Positions 7,439-15,431 of a stretch of 64,000 nucleotides of DNA are shown piece after piece. A program made the translations under genes and the position numbers. The stretch is from assembly GCF_013044135.1 (NCBI RefSeq), contig NZ_JABEPP010000007.1, positions 124,001 to 188,000 on the forward strand, in the 5' to 3' direction. The notes beneath the pieces were generated by a model, which ran no database searches, was not told the origin of the DNA, and worked only from the letters and a program-made list of their open reading frames with translations. Every line of letters starts with the position of its first letter. The stretch's first letter is position 1. This DNA is from Enterovirga aerilata (lineage in GTDB: Bacteria > Pseudomonadota > Alphaproteobacteria > Rhizobiales > Beijerinckiaceae).

Positions 7439-7897
7439 ATGGCCGTCCGCAATCTCGACCGCCTCAAAGCGCGCCTGGCCAAGATCCCGGCCGGCGTCCG
7501 CGCAGAACTGAGCAAGGCTCTCGACCAGAGCGCGGCCGAGATCGTCGGCATGCAGAAGCGGCTGGTCCCGAAGAAGACGGGCGCGCTCGCGAACAGCATC
7601 GTTGCGACGCAGGGTGGCGAGCGGGTCAAGTACTCGCAGGGCGTCGGGGGCGGACTCGGGGATCCGGATCTCTCTGTTCGCATCTCCGCCGGCAACTCGG
7701 CGGTGCGCTACGCCCATCTGGTAGAATTCGGGACCAAGCCGCATGAGGTCGGCGGGTTGTTCGAGGGCGCGCAGCATCCAGGATCGAGAGCGAAGCCCTT
7801 TTTCTATCCTCCGTACCGCGCCCTGAAGAAGCGGAGCCGGGGGCGGATCACTCGGGCTGGCGCCAAGGCCGCCAAGCAGATCGCGGCCGGCAAATGA
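7439..7897 (+). CDS. HK97 gp10-like tail-completion protein
   Basis: 152 residues, matching the HK97-gp10_like family that caps or completes the tail and helps head-tail joining. Typical signature: LDRLKARLAKIPAGVRAELS then AAEIVGMQKRLVPKKTGALA (the conserved P-x-x-T-G-x-L) and YAHLVEFGTKPH, ending with the C-terminal FFYPPYRALKKRSRGRITRA stretch. Overlaps the next gene by 4 bases. Confidence 0.9.
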   Translation: MAVRNLDRLKARLAKIPAGVRAELSKALDQSAAEIVGMQKRLVPKKTGALANSIVATQGGERVKYSQGVGGGLGDPDLSVRISAGNSAVRYAHLVEFGTKPHEVGGLFEGAQHPGSRAKPFFYPPYRALKKRSRGRITRAGAKAAKQIAAGK

Positions 7898-8295
7898 GCG
7901 CCGAACTCGCGCTTCAGGGTGCCGTCGTCACGGCGCTGAAGGCTGCGTCGACGGTCACCGCGGTCGTTGGCCAGCGCGTCTATGACCGCGTCCCGGCCGC
8001 AGCGCCGATGCCCTACGTCCATTTCCGGTCAGTGCAAGCGGTCGACGACGGCTCTGACCAGATCGACGCCCTTGAGGTCTATGTCGACCTGGATGTCTGG
8101 TCGACAGCGGTCGGCAAGCCGGAGGCGGCGCGAGCGGCAGAGGCTGTCCGGCGCGCCCTGCATCATCAGGCGCTCACGCTCGCAGAGCCGTGGGGCCTGC
8201 TCGAAATCGAGCACAGGGACACGAACATCGGCGACGAAGACGGCCTGCTCGTCCGCGCCCGAATGACCTTCCGCGCCCTCGTCGAGCGCGTCTGA
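7894..8295 (+). CDS. DUF3168 tail-terminator-like protein
   Basis: 133 residues. The DUF3168 pattern is evident: ELALQGAVVTALKA, VGQRVYDRVPAAAPMPYVHF, then EVYVDLDVWST, AEAVRRALHH and the closing strand LLVRARMTFRALVE. Members of this family (gp17-like) form the tail-end ring that stops tail polymerisation. ATGA overlap with the gp10-like gene supports a joint role. Confidence 0.88.
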   Translation: MSAELALQGAVVTALKAASTVTAVVGQRVYDRVPAAAPMPYVHFRSVQAVDDGSDQIDALEVYVDLDVWSTAVGKPEAARAAEAVRRALHHQALTLAEPWGLLEIEHRDTNIGDEDGLLVRARMTFRALVERV

Positions 8296-8326
8296 CCCTT
8301 CACATCGACGGACTGAGGAGACCCGC

Positions 8327-8776
8327 ATGGCACAGGCCACGACCCGCTCGTTTGCGGGCTACAAGATCCTGCTTGAGGACGCGACGTCCCCAGCGACCTA
8401 CGTGGCTCCGTGTGGATTCACGGAACGCTCCGTTCGCTTCACGAAAGAAGTGAACGACGTCAACGTCCCCTCGTGCGACGATGAGGATGCCGCTTCGTGG
8501 GTCGAGCGGGACATTGTGTCGAAGTCGGTTACTGTCTCCGGGAACGGCGTGATGTCGTTGGAAGCGGAGCCTCGCTGGCTCGCCGTCTGGCAGAGCGATC
8601 TCCCGTTCAACGTCCGCATCGAGAAGTCAGGCAACCTCGCCGCAGGCGGCGGCTACTGGCTCGGCAAGTTCCACCTGACCTCAATGGAAGAGGGCGCGGT
8701 CAAGGGCAACCGCGTCACGAAGAGCATCGAAATGGTGAGCACGGGCGCCGTCGTCTGGACGCCGGCCTCCTCGTAA
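8327..8776 (+). CDS. Phage tail tube protein
   Basis: 149 residues, major tail tube subunit. Preceded by a strong GAGGAG site. The sequence has the alternating strands expected, with SFAGYKILLEDATSPATYVA, a central DIVSKSVTVSGNGVM strand pair and the C-terminal GNRVTKSIEMVSTGAVVWTP. Position between DUF3168 and the tail chaperones is the standard tail-tube slot. Confidence 0.85.
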   Translation: MAQATTRSFAGYKILLEDATSPATYVAPCGFTERSVRFTKEVNDVNVPSCDDEDAASWVERDIVSKSVTVSGNGVMSLEAEPRWLAVWQSDLPFNVRIEKSGNLAAGGGYWLGKFHLTSMEEGAVKGNRVTKSIEMVSTGAVVWTPASS

Positions 8777-8777
8777 C

Positions 8778-9185
8778 ATGGGTGTCCAGACCGACATCAC
8801 GCTTGCGTGGGGCGACGGGACCTATCGGTTCCACCTCGCCATCCCGCAGCTCAAGGAATTGCAGGAGAAGTGCGCGAGCGGGCCGGCTGAGGTGCTCCAG
8901 CGCCTCGTGACCGGCCGCGCCCGCGTCGAGGATGCGCAGGAGACGGTCCGCCTCGGGCTGGTCGGTGGCGGCACCGCGCCGCCGGAAGCGGTTCGACTCT
9001 GCTCGCTCTACGTCGATGCCCGCCCGCTGGTGGAGTCGATCGGCGTGGCCACGCTAGTCCTTGGCGCAGCTCTCATGGGGCATGACCCAGAGGCCGCACA
9101 GGGAAACGGGGCAGCCGCGAGGCCGAAGAAGGCGAGGGCGAAACCCTCATCGACTTCGCGGCGATCCAAGCGAGCGCCCTCGTGA
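8778..9185 (+). CDS. Tail assembly chaperone, GTA gp10-like (short form)
   Basis: 135 residues, resembling the gene-transfer-agent gp10 family (TDITLAWGDGTYRFHLAIPQ, then LKELQEKCASGP, a helical ARVEDAQETVRLGLVGGG and VGVATLVLGAAL-type helix). Acts as the short tail chaperone that coats the tape measure during assembly. The last 25 or so residues are low-complexity and basic (RPKKARAKPSSTSRRSKRA), as if not under strong selection, because the real reading frame seems to shift at GGGAAAC (9101-9107). Confidence 0.85.
   Translation: MGVQTDITLAWGDGTYRFHLAIPQLKELQEKCASGPAEVLQRLVTGRARVEDAQETVRLGLVGGGTAPPEAVRLCSLYVDARPLVESIGVATLVLGAALMGHDPEAAQGNGAAARPKKARAKPSSTSRRSKRAPS
9101..9107 (+). promoter_or_regulatory. 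Probable -1 ribosomal frameshift site GGGAAAC
   Basis: The heptamer fits X-XXY-YYZ exactly in the reading frame of the chaperone gene (CAG GGA AAC). It differs only in the last base from the lambda G-GT site GGGAAAG. A shift of -1 here enters an open frame that continues to 9334 and encodes a second chaperone domain. Confidence 0.75.
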
Positions 9186-9334
9186 TGGGCATGTCCCTCC
9201 GCGATCTGGAGGGGATGGGACTTCAGGAGTTCGGCGAGATCGTCCGAGCCTGGAACCGGACGCAAAACCCTGACGAGCCAGAGCCGATGACGCCTCAGGA
9301 AGAGGATGCGCTCGCGGCCATGCTGGGGATCTGA
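9107..9334 (+). CDS. Tail chaperone extension domain (T part of a G-T pair)
   Basis: Reading on in the -1 frame after the slippery site gives 75 residues ending at TGA 9332-9334. They include LIDFAAIQASALVMGMSLRD and GLQEFGEIVRAWNRT, the pattern of the small GTA/DUF2376-type tail chaperones. The protein-like segment begins well before the only internal ATG (9185), so frameshift fusion to the gp10-like protein is the better model. Coupled re-start at TGATG 9183-9187 is the alternative. In phages the long G-T form binds the tape measure. Confidence 0.7.
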   Translation, partial: RGSREAEEGEGETLIDFAAIQASALVMGMSLRDLEGMGLQEFGEIVRAWNRTQNPDEPEPMTPQEEDALAAMLGI

Positions 9335-9517
9335 GGTGACGGTTGCGGCAGGGCTTAGGCTAGGAGGGCAAGGGCCGGCACCCACCTCAACCGGGCAGGG
9401 CAAGACAGGAACCCCTTAACCTACCCATGGTTGACTGGTACACGGTCTAGACCACATTCTGTGGAGTGGCGGAGGGGCACCCACCCGTCGCCACGCGACC
9501 ATCCCAAGGAGGGGAAG

Positions 9518-9778
9518 GTGTCTGCCGCTCTCAGGTCTGATGATGATCGGACCTTCTACGTCCACCGTCACGCCGCAGTTGGGCCGGCACCCCTGCCGGA
9601 GCTGACGCGCGTCCTCGTGACGAGGGCGGCTCGGACCATGGAAGGGGATGACGTGATCGCCGGGACTGAGGGTACGATCGTCGGCATTTGGAACAACGGC
9701 GAGGCCTATGATGTCGAGTTCTCCGAGGCGCTCGGCCCTGCTGTGATAGAGGCCAAGTTCCTTCGGACTCTGGCGTAA
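9518..9778 (+). CDS. DUF4926-like small protein
   Basis: 86 residues from GTG 9518, which has a near-perfect AGGAGGGG site 5 bases upstream; the frame is also open upstream to TTG 9431 but without a site. The C-terminal half reads VIAGTEGTIVGIWNNGEAYD and VEFSEALGPAVIEAK, the KOW-like beta barrel of the DUF4926 family. Such genes often lie next to DUF6883 genes, as here. Placed in a cargo slot between tail chaperone and tape measure. Confidence 0.7.
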   Translation: MSAALRSDDDRTFYVHRHAAVGPAPLPELTRVLVTRAARTMEGDDVIAGTEGTIVGIWNNGEAYDVEFSEALGPAVIEAKFLRTLA

Positions 9779-9802
9779 TCTCTGGACTGAGCTTCTGCGT
9801 CG

Positions 9803-10113
9803 ATGGCGGAGCTGACTTTTCTCGCTATCGCATCTGCAAAGATTACCCACTACCTCCTGGACATCAACCATCCGCAGGGCGGGTCGAAGGCGAAGTTTCT
9901 GATCAGTCGCGGCTTCTCTCCCAGCAAGCCTAGTGAACTTGCGAGACCAACTACGACGGTCAGAGGAGGATCGATCAGTCCCAGGTCGAGACCTACGCCG
10001 AGATGATGCGGCGCGGTCTCTGGTTGCAGGGTGGCCAGATCGCCGATATGCGAGCGATCTACGCTCGGGCCGACTTCCCGGTGCGCAAGGGTCACCACAT
10101 CGGGAACGGGTGA
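9803..10113 (+). pseudogene. DUF6883-like gene, interrupted
   Basis: The first 46 codons (ITHYLLDINHPQGGSKAKFL, then ISRGFSPSKPSELA) match the start of the DUF6883 family (YLL..HP.G.sKA..f...GF). After that the frame turns into Ser/Arg/Pro-rich sequence and stops at 10006. A different frame from about 9945 to the TGA at 10111-10113 encodes protein-like sequence (QVETYAEMMRRGLWLQGGQI, ADMRAIYARADFPVRKGHH). This suggests deletion or recombination that fused a DUF6883 start to the end of another gene. Confidence 0.5.
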
Positions 10114-10232
10114 TCCGACCTATCGTGCAGGATAGCCGGTAACGAAAAACCCCCGCTCCGACGGCTCCGCCTCCGGCAAGTGCGGCAACGGAGGCGGCAC
10201 ACGGAGGCGATCGGAAATCCGGCAGGGCAAAA

Positions 10233-10257
10233 TCAAGTCGCCAAATTGGCGACTTGA
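10233..10257. repeat. Inverted repeat, 10-base arms
   Basis: TCAAGTCGCC - AAATT - GGCGACTTGA, perfect over 10 bases on each side. It ends on the TTG start of the ParB-like fragment. It could be an operator, a partition-type site or simply a recombination scar. No T-run, so not a terminator. Confidence 0.55.
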
Positions 10258-10651
10258 ACGAACCGGAACGCTTCACTGCCTCCACGGCCAAGAGCACCGG
10301 CCGCTCGGAGCGATCCATTCAGCGTGATGCGGAACGCGGCGAGAAGCTTGGCGACACGCTCCAGCGCATCGCCGGGACCAGCTTGGACAAGGGCGTCGAG
10401 ATCGATGCCCTCGCCGCACTGCCGCCTCAGGAAAGGGAAGAGATCGTGTGAAGGGCGAGCAGGTCTCCGCCCGTAAGCAGGTTGCTCCGTCGAAGGGCGA
10501 GAACGTCGTGTCGCTGGATAGCGAGGAGATGCAGGCCAACACGATCGCGCGGCGGCTGATGCGGGAATATTTCGATGCTCCGCCCCGCGCGCGGGCTGTC
10601 TTCGACGATCTCTATGCGGAGGTCGCGTCCGGACGAGCGGTTGCGGGGTGA
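10254..10651 (+). pseudogene. ParB-like protein fragment split by a frameshift
   Basis: First piece 10254-10451 (TTG start): FTASTAKSTGRSERSIQRDA then IAGTSLDKGVEIDALAALPP, the helix-turn-helix-like C-terminal region of ParB-type proteins common in alphaproteobacteria. It stops at TGA. The second piece, 10448-10651, continues the same family in another frame (KGEQVSARK... then MQANTIARRLMREYFDAPPR). The ParB nuclease-like N-terminal domain is absent. The pieces overlap by GTGA, so coupled translation is possible, but a decayed gene is more likely. Confidence 0.6.
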
Positions 10652-10687
10652 GTAGTGCAGCGCGGACGCGGTTGCCTGACCATCTGA

Positions 10688-11032
10688 TCATCCATCAGAG
10701 GTGATTGTAAGGCGGACGTGAATGCTGCGAACTTCGCGGCCGAGGCCCAGCCATCCGGTGCGTTCGATCTCCACGTTGGTCACCTCGGCCACGATAGTGT
10801 CTCCTTCCGCCAGCGATCTTGCGACCCAATCGTGGCGGCTCGGGACAAAGCCTAGATGAAAACCCCCGTGGCGATAGGCGACGGCGTCCTCGTCATGCTC
10901 ATTGTCGGGCTCTGGAACGAGCGTCAGACGGTCGCCAACCTTCACGTGGCTACCTGCGTATTTTAAGCGCGATCTTCCCGTTTCTGGACAAGGGTAGTTC
11001 AGTCCGGCGACGAAGGAGGGGTAGGATCGCAT
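10688..11032 (-). CDS. HIRAN-domain protein
   Basis: 114 residues, essentially a lone HIRAN domain: FVAGLNYP..., VGDRLTLVPEPDNEHDEDAV (the conserved L-x-x-E-P-x-N-x-x-D-x-x-A-V), then GGFHLGFVPSRHDWVARSLA. HIRAN domains bind single-stranded DNA 3' ends and occur in DNA-repair helicases; single-domain forms are found in phages and near repair genes. It runs against the late genes, so it is probably expressed separately. No good ribosome site is visible before the ATG. Confidence 0.8.
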   Translation of the reverse strand: MRSYPSFVAGLNYPCPETGRSRLKYAGSHVKVGDRLTLVPEPDNEHDEDAVAYRHGGFHLGFVPSRHDWVARSLAEGDTIVAEVTNVEIERTGWLGLGREVRSIHVRLTITSDG

Positions 11033-11131
11033 GATCAGGAGTGGAGCTGGGTTAAGAAGCGATCACGTTAGGGGAGGATCGGCGAGCATCGCTGACAACG
11101 ATAGAAACTGTTAAAGCAGTTCCCATCGCGC

Positions 11132-11362
11132 TCAGCGGATGCGGTCGTAAACCCCCTGCGATTTGCTGCGCTCTGCGTCATTGACGTAACGCACCGTCAT
11201 CTCAAGTCTGCATTCATCGACTCGAAGCTGCCCCTGATTGCGGTATGCTTGCTCACACTCCTTGTCGATACGCTCCTTAATATTCGGAGGGTCGGATAGA
11301 GCGCCGATCAAGAGGAACGCGGCCACTAGTCCGGCGCCTGAGATCAGAAGCCATTTCAGCAT
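11132..11362 (-). CDS. Small single-pass membrane protein, unknown
   Basis: 76 residues: an N-terminal hydrophobic helix (LLISGAGLVAAFLLIGAL) and a charged outer part with two Cys. It looks like a lysogenic-conversion membrane protein or an uncleaved signal-anchor protein. Base composition is more AT-rich than in the tail genes. Runs divergently from the tape measure gene, 12 bases apart, so the tape measure ribosome site lies in its 5' region. Confidence 0.55.
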   Translation of the reverse strand: MLKWLLISGAGLVAAFLLIGALSDPPNIKERIDKECEQAYRNQGQLRVDECRLEMTVRYVNDAERSKSQGVYDRIR

Positions 11363-11374
11363 TGGGAGAAGTCC

Positions 11375-14300
11375 TTGGCCACAGATATCGAGAGGCTGGT
11401 TATCAGCCTCGATGCGGATATCACAAGACTCTCCCGCCAACTGGCAAAGGCGACCGGCGACGTCGACACCTGGGGCAGGAAGTCTGAAGCGACCGCCCGG
11501 CGCGCCGCAAAGCGCGTCTCGGACGCGATGGCCGACGCCACTAACGACAATCGCTCCGGCTTCCGCGGCGACCAGTGGAAGAACCTGGGATTCCAGGTCA
11601 ACGACGTCGTTACCTCGCTCGGGTCCGGCAGCGATGTGATGCGCGTCCTCGCCCAACAGGGCGGGCAGGTATATCAGGTGCTCGGCGATCACCCCGGCGG
11701 CATCGGTGGCGCCATGGGGGAGATCGCGAAGCGGGCGCTCGCGATACTGACACCGGCCCGGCTTGTAGCTGGCGGCATCGCCGGCATTGGGGCTTCCGCT
11801 CTTTTGCTCGGCATCCGCTGGAGCGATGCGCAGGACAAGATCGAGAGGGGTCTTTCGGGCATTGGACGGCGCTCCGGCGCGACCGTCAACGATATCAACC
11901 GGATCGGGGAGGCCATCGCCGCGAGCGGGCGCATGTCAGTCGGCGAGGCGCGCGAGGCGGCGTCCCTGGTTGCTCAGACCGGGAATGTGGATCGCGACCA
12001 GATCGAGAGCGTCGTCGGGCTGGTGCCCGGTTACGCGAAGCGCATGGGCCTGAGCGCGGCCGATGCCTCGGCCGAGATTGCGAAGCTCTTCTCCGACCCG
12101 GCCAAGGCCGCGGACGAACTCGCCGCAAAGCTAGGCGTGATCGATGGAGCCACTCTGGCGCACATCCGGACGCTCGCCAATCAGGGCGACCGTCAGGCCG
12201 CCATCAACGCGCTCGTGAAGGCGATCCAGCCCGAGTTGGACAAGGCAGCCGAGAAGACGAGCGTCTGGGCTCGAGCCTGGAATGCGGTTGCGAACGCGGC
12301 GGACAGGGCAGGGCAGGCGACGACGCGCGCTCTTACAGCCGCCCCGGCCGAGACGGATGAGCAGCGGCTCGAGCGCCTGATCCGGCAGCGTGATGCCGGC
12401 TTCGCGGGCCGCCCGGCACGCACCACGGAGCCGGAGCTCGTGGAAGCTCTCAGGCAGATGGGGCTCGGCGAGAGCGAGATTGCCGCGCAGGTGCCGAGCT
12501 ATCGGCCGGCGACAACCGAGATTGACCGCGAGATCGGGGCTCTTGAGGAGCGGATCCGCGTGACGCGCGCGGCACAGGCGGCAGAAGCCGAGCGGATGCG
12601 CGCTATCGAGCGGTCGAGGGCGGCGAACGACATCGTCGCTCAGTTCGATGCGGCCGGCGAGGAGATCCGAAAGCTCGACGCCCAGATCGCCCAACTCGGT
12701 CGCTCTCTAGCGGACGCCATCGCCAATCCCGACGTGAACATCGAGGGCGGGGCCGAGAAGGCGCTGGAGACCTACAAGGCGCTGCAGGACAGGGTCGACC
12801 TCCTGAAGCAGTCCTACAAGGAGGGTGGCACGGCCGCCTCCGCCGCTCTCCGGCAGGCGAATTTTCAGGCCCAGACAGCGGGGCTGAACAGCTACGCGCG
12901 CGGCCTAGCCGAGATCAAGTTCCGCTTCGACGAGATGGCGAGGGCAGCACGCGAGGCCGGGAACGTCCGGGCCCTGCCCACGATCGAGGCGCAACGCGGC
13001 GCAGCGATCGACGCCTACAACACCGAAGCAAACCGGCGCGCCCTGGGCCAGGTCGCTGTGAGCGGCGACTTCGTCTCGCAGGTGATCGGCGCAGAATCGG
13101 GCGGCAACGACCGGGCCCGCAACCCCCGTTCGACGGCGACAGGCGCCGGCCAGTTCATCGAGAGCACCTGGCTCCGGCTGTTCAAGGACACCTATCCCGA
13201 GATGGCGGCCGGGATGAACGATGCAGCGATCCTCGCGATGCGTTCCCAGCGCCAGTACCAGGAAGCGCTTATCCGAGCCTATGCGCAGGAGAACGGTCGC
13301 CTTCTTCAGGCGGCGGGCTTCAACGCCTCGGATCGCAACTTGCATCTCGCGCACTTCCTCGGTGCGGGCGGCGCGATCAGCATGTTGCGGGCCGATCCGA
13401 GCGCGAATGCCGCGTCGATCCTGCCTGCAGCGGCGCGGTCGAACCCGGAGGTGTTTCGGCGTGGCTCGGCGAGCGTGCAGGATATCCTCAACTACGCGCA
13501 GGGCAGGGCGACAGGCTCCAGCTCGGCCGGTCGGGCTTCGCAGGATCGCATTCGGTCCATGGAGGCGGAAGCCGCCACGCTCGGCAAGGCGGCAGCTGAA
13601 GTCGAGCGCCTACGCGCAGTCGAGGAACTGCTCACGGCGGAACGCGAGAAGGGTGGGCCACTCGCCCAGGTCTTCGCGAACGCTCAGGATCTCATCAAGG
13701 GTTCGTCCGAGAAGCTGACGCCAGAACTTGAGGCGCAGCGGGCGAAGCTCCTCGAGCTCGCCGATGCGCGGGCCAAGGCTGCCGCTACGGGCGTCCAGGC
13801 GCGGTTCAACCAGGATATCGCAGACAGCCGGGCGGCTCTCGGCAGGACGGACGAGGAGAACCGGGCCTACAGCCAAGCGCGCCAGGTCGGCGCCCCGGGC
13901 TCGTCCGAGTTCCAGAACGCCTACGGCCAGCTTCGCGAACTCCAGGAGATGAACTTCGCCAAGAGCGAGGTGAGCGGGTTCCTGAAGGGGATCAACGCCG
14001 ACCTCGCCAATGGCGCCAAGCTGACCGACGCCTTCACGAACGCGGCGAAGCGGCTCCTGTCGACGCTCACGAACCGGGCGATCGATAGCCTGGTCTCGGG
14101 CCTTTTCGGCGGGCTCGGCGGCGGTGGGGGCGCAGGCGGTGCCGGGGCAGGTGCTGGCATCTTCAGCGCCATCGGCCGCCTCTTCGGCTTCTCTTCGGGC
14201 GGCTACACCGGCCCAGGATCAAAGGATCAGCCGGCGGGCATCGTCCATGCCGGCGAGTACGTCTTCGACAAGGCGGCGACGTCCCGGATCGGGGTAGGGC

Positions 14301-14557
14301 GGCTTGAAGCGATCCGGCGCGGGTTGAAGGGCTACGCGGTAGGCGGGTTTGTCTCGCCGGTTACACGGGTGCCTACCGCGCGGGCTGCCGCTGCTGGGGC
14401 ACTCGCGACGACCTTCGCCTTCTCGCCCGTCACCAATCTCGACATGCGGGGCTCGAGCCTCAGCATGGGCCACGTCCAGGCCGCCCTCGACGCACGAGAC
14501 GCCGAGCTCCAGCGTACCTTCGGCGAGCGCTTCGAATACTGGCGCCAGCACAACTGA
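11375..14557 (+). CDS. Tail tape measure protein with lysozyme-like domain
   Basis: 1060 residues, setting tail length and probably opening the cell wall during DNA entry. The N-terminal part (ERLVISLDADITRLSRQL, QVNDVVTSLGSGSDVMRVLA, QQGGQVYQVLGDHPGG) matches the lambda gpH-like tape measure family. Long helices fill residues 140-560. Residues about 560-705 form a transglycosylase-like domain: VIGAESGGNDRARNP with the likely catalytic Glu574, then TGAGQFIESTW. A Gly-rich hydrophobic stretch follows near 905-930, then GGYTGPGSKDQPAGIVHAGE, the conserved tape-measure tail. TTG start with a GGGAGAAG site. Confidence 0.93.
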   Translation: MATDIERLVISLDADITRLSRQLAKATGDVDTWGRKSEATARRAAKRVSDAMADATNDNRSGFRGDQWKNLGFQVNDVVTSLGSGSDVMRVLAQQGGQVYQVLGDHPGGIGGAMGEIAKRALAILTPARLVAGGIAGIGASALLLGIRWSDAQDKIERGLSGIGRRSGATVNDINRIGEAIAASGRMSVGEAREAASLVAQTGNVDRDQIESVVGLVPGYAKRMGLSAADASAEIAKLFSDPAKAADELAAKLGVIDGATLAHIRTLANQGDRQAAINALVKAIQPELDKAAEKTSVWARAWNAVANAADRAGQATTRALTAAPAETDEQRLERLIRQRDAGFAGRPARTTEPELVEALRQMGLGESEIAAQVPSYRPATTEIDREIGALEERIRVTRAAQAAEAERMRAIERSRAANDIVAQFDAAGEEIRKLDAQIAQLGRSLADAIANPDVNIEGGAEKALETYKALQDRVDLLKQSYKEGGTAASAALRQANFQAQTAGLNSYARGLAEIKFRFDEMARAAREAGNVRALPTIEAQRGAAIDAYNTEANRRALGQVAVSGDFVSQVIGAESGGNDRARNPRSTATGAGQFIESTWLRLFKDTYPEMAAGMNDAAILAMRSQRQYQEALIRAYAQENGRLLQAAGFNASDRNLHLAHFLGAGGAISMLRADPSANAASILPAAARSNPEVFRRGSASVQDILNYAQGRATGSSSAGRASQDRIRSMEAEAATLGKAAAEVERLRAVEELLTAEREKGGPLAQVFANAQDLIKGSSEKLTPELEAQRAKLLELADARAKAAATGVQARFNQDIADSRAALGRTDEENRAYSQARQVGAPGSSEFQNAYGQLRELQEMNFAKSEVSGFLKGINADLANGAKLTDAFTNAAKRLLSTLTNRAIDSLVSGLFGGLGGGGGAGGAGAGAGIFSAIGRLFGFSSGGYTGPGSKDQPAGIVHAGEYVFDKAATSRIGVGRLEAIRRGLKGYAVGGFVSPVTRVPTARAAAAGALATTFAFSPVTNLDMRGSSLSMGHVQAALDARDAELQRTFGERFEYWRQHN

Positions 14558-14570
14558 TCAGGAGAGCATG

Positions 14571-14837
14571 ATGGTCGAGAGCCGTAGGAGGTTCCTGCGG
14601 GCGCTAGCGCTTGCGCCGCTCGCGCCTGTCGCCGCACTGGCTGCAACGAGGCCGGCTGACGCCACGTCGGCCGAGAAGGTCACAATCGAGGTCGACGCGG
14701 GCACCTTCACCCACGAGATCGAGGAAGCCGTCCGGGGTTTCGAGGAACGCCTGCAGGCCGCGCTCGATGCTCACGACCGAGACCTCCGGCGCACCTTGGG
14801 TGAACGCTTCGCCGCCTGGAACGCCCGCAACGCCTGA
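14571..14837 (+). CDS. Small Tat-signal protein copying the tape measure tail
   Basis: 88 residues. The start ESRRRFLRALALAPLAPVAA has a twin-arginine motif and a hydrophobic stretch ending near AATRPADA, so a Tat-type export signal is likely. The C-terminal 24 or so residues (QAALDAHDRDLRRTLGERFA) are clearly homologous to the last residues of the tape measure protein just upstream (QAALDARDAELQRTFGERFE). ATG 14571 is favoured over ATG 14568 by its spacing from AGGAG. Function unknown. Confidence 0.65.
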   Translation: MVESRRRFLRALALAPLAPVAALAATRPADATSAEKVTIEVDAGTFTHEIEEAVRGFEERLQAALDAHDRDLRRTLGERFAAWNARNA

Positions 14838-14840
14838 CCG

Positions 14841-15431
14841 ATGGGCAACTACCCCGATCTCGTCCGGGCCATCCAGGACCGACGCACGGTCGTCACCGCG
14901 CATTGCGTCCGGCTCGACTTCGCTTCGGAGACGAAGTGGCTCCACAACGGCTACGGCCCGCTCCGGACCCGCACCCCCGGCGCGGAGGGGTTCGTCGTCT
15001 GGGAGGGACTCGGAAAGCTCGGCAAGATCTCGGATATCGAGCGTTCGCTCGTTCCGAAGTCAGGATCGCCTAGCCTGTCGCTCTCAGGTGTGGCGCCGGA
15101 TCTCGTCGCCAAGGCTCTTGCGGCCGAGCATGAGACCAAAGGGCGCCCCGCCCGGATCTTCGAGCAATACTTCGACCCGCAGACCTTTGAGCTGATCGAC
15201 CAGCCCGTCGCGGTCTACGCCGGCTACATGGACGAGATGTCGATCGAGGAGACCGGGCCAACGACGGCCACGATCACGGTGACGCTCGTCAACCTCCTCT
15301 TCCGCCGCCGCCGCCCGGCCGGCGCGTATCTCTCTCACATCGACCAGCAACTCGTTCATCCCGGCAACATGGGCGCGGTTCAGATCCCGTCTTACGTCAA
15401 CGCCAACCCGACATGGCCGGGCTACTCGTAA
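14841..15431 (+). CDS. Minor tail protein (lambda L/M-like position)
   Basis: 196 residues. Short helix at the start (NYPDLVRAIQDRRTVVTAHC), then mostly beta (VRLDFASETKWLHNG, LGKLGKISDIERSLVPKSG, PVAVYAGYMDEMSIEE, TITVTLVNLLFRRRRPAGA), similar in style to the DUF2163/lambda L proteins that link tail tip and tape measure. The family assignment is by pattern and place only. Its end overlaps the NlpC-like gene by 19 bases. Confidence 0.7.
   Translation: MGNYPDLVRAIQDRRTVVTAHCVRLDFASETKWLHNGYGPLRTRTPGAEGFVVWEGLGKLGKISDIERSLVPKSGSPSLSLSGVAPDLVAKALAAEHETKGRPARIFEQYFDPQTFELIDQPVAVYAGYMDEMSIEETGPTTATITVTLVNLLFRRRRPAGAYLSHIDQQLVHPGNMGAVQIPSYVNANPTWPGYS

Noticed and set aside
9416-10318. A 300-codon minus-strand frame across the DUF4926 region
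   Set aside because: No motif or ribosome site. The plus-strand DUF4926 gene has an AGGAGGGG site and family sequence.
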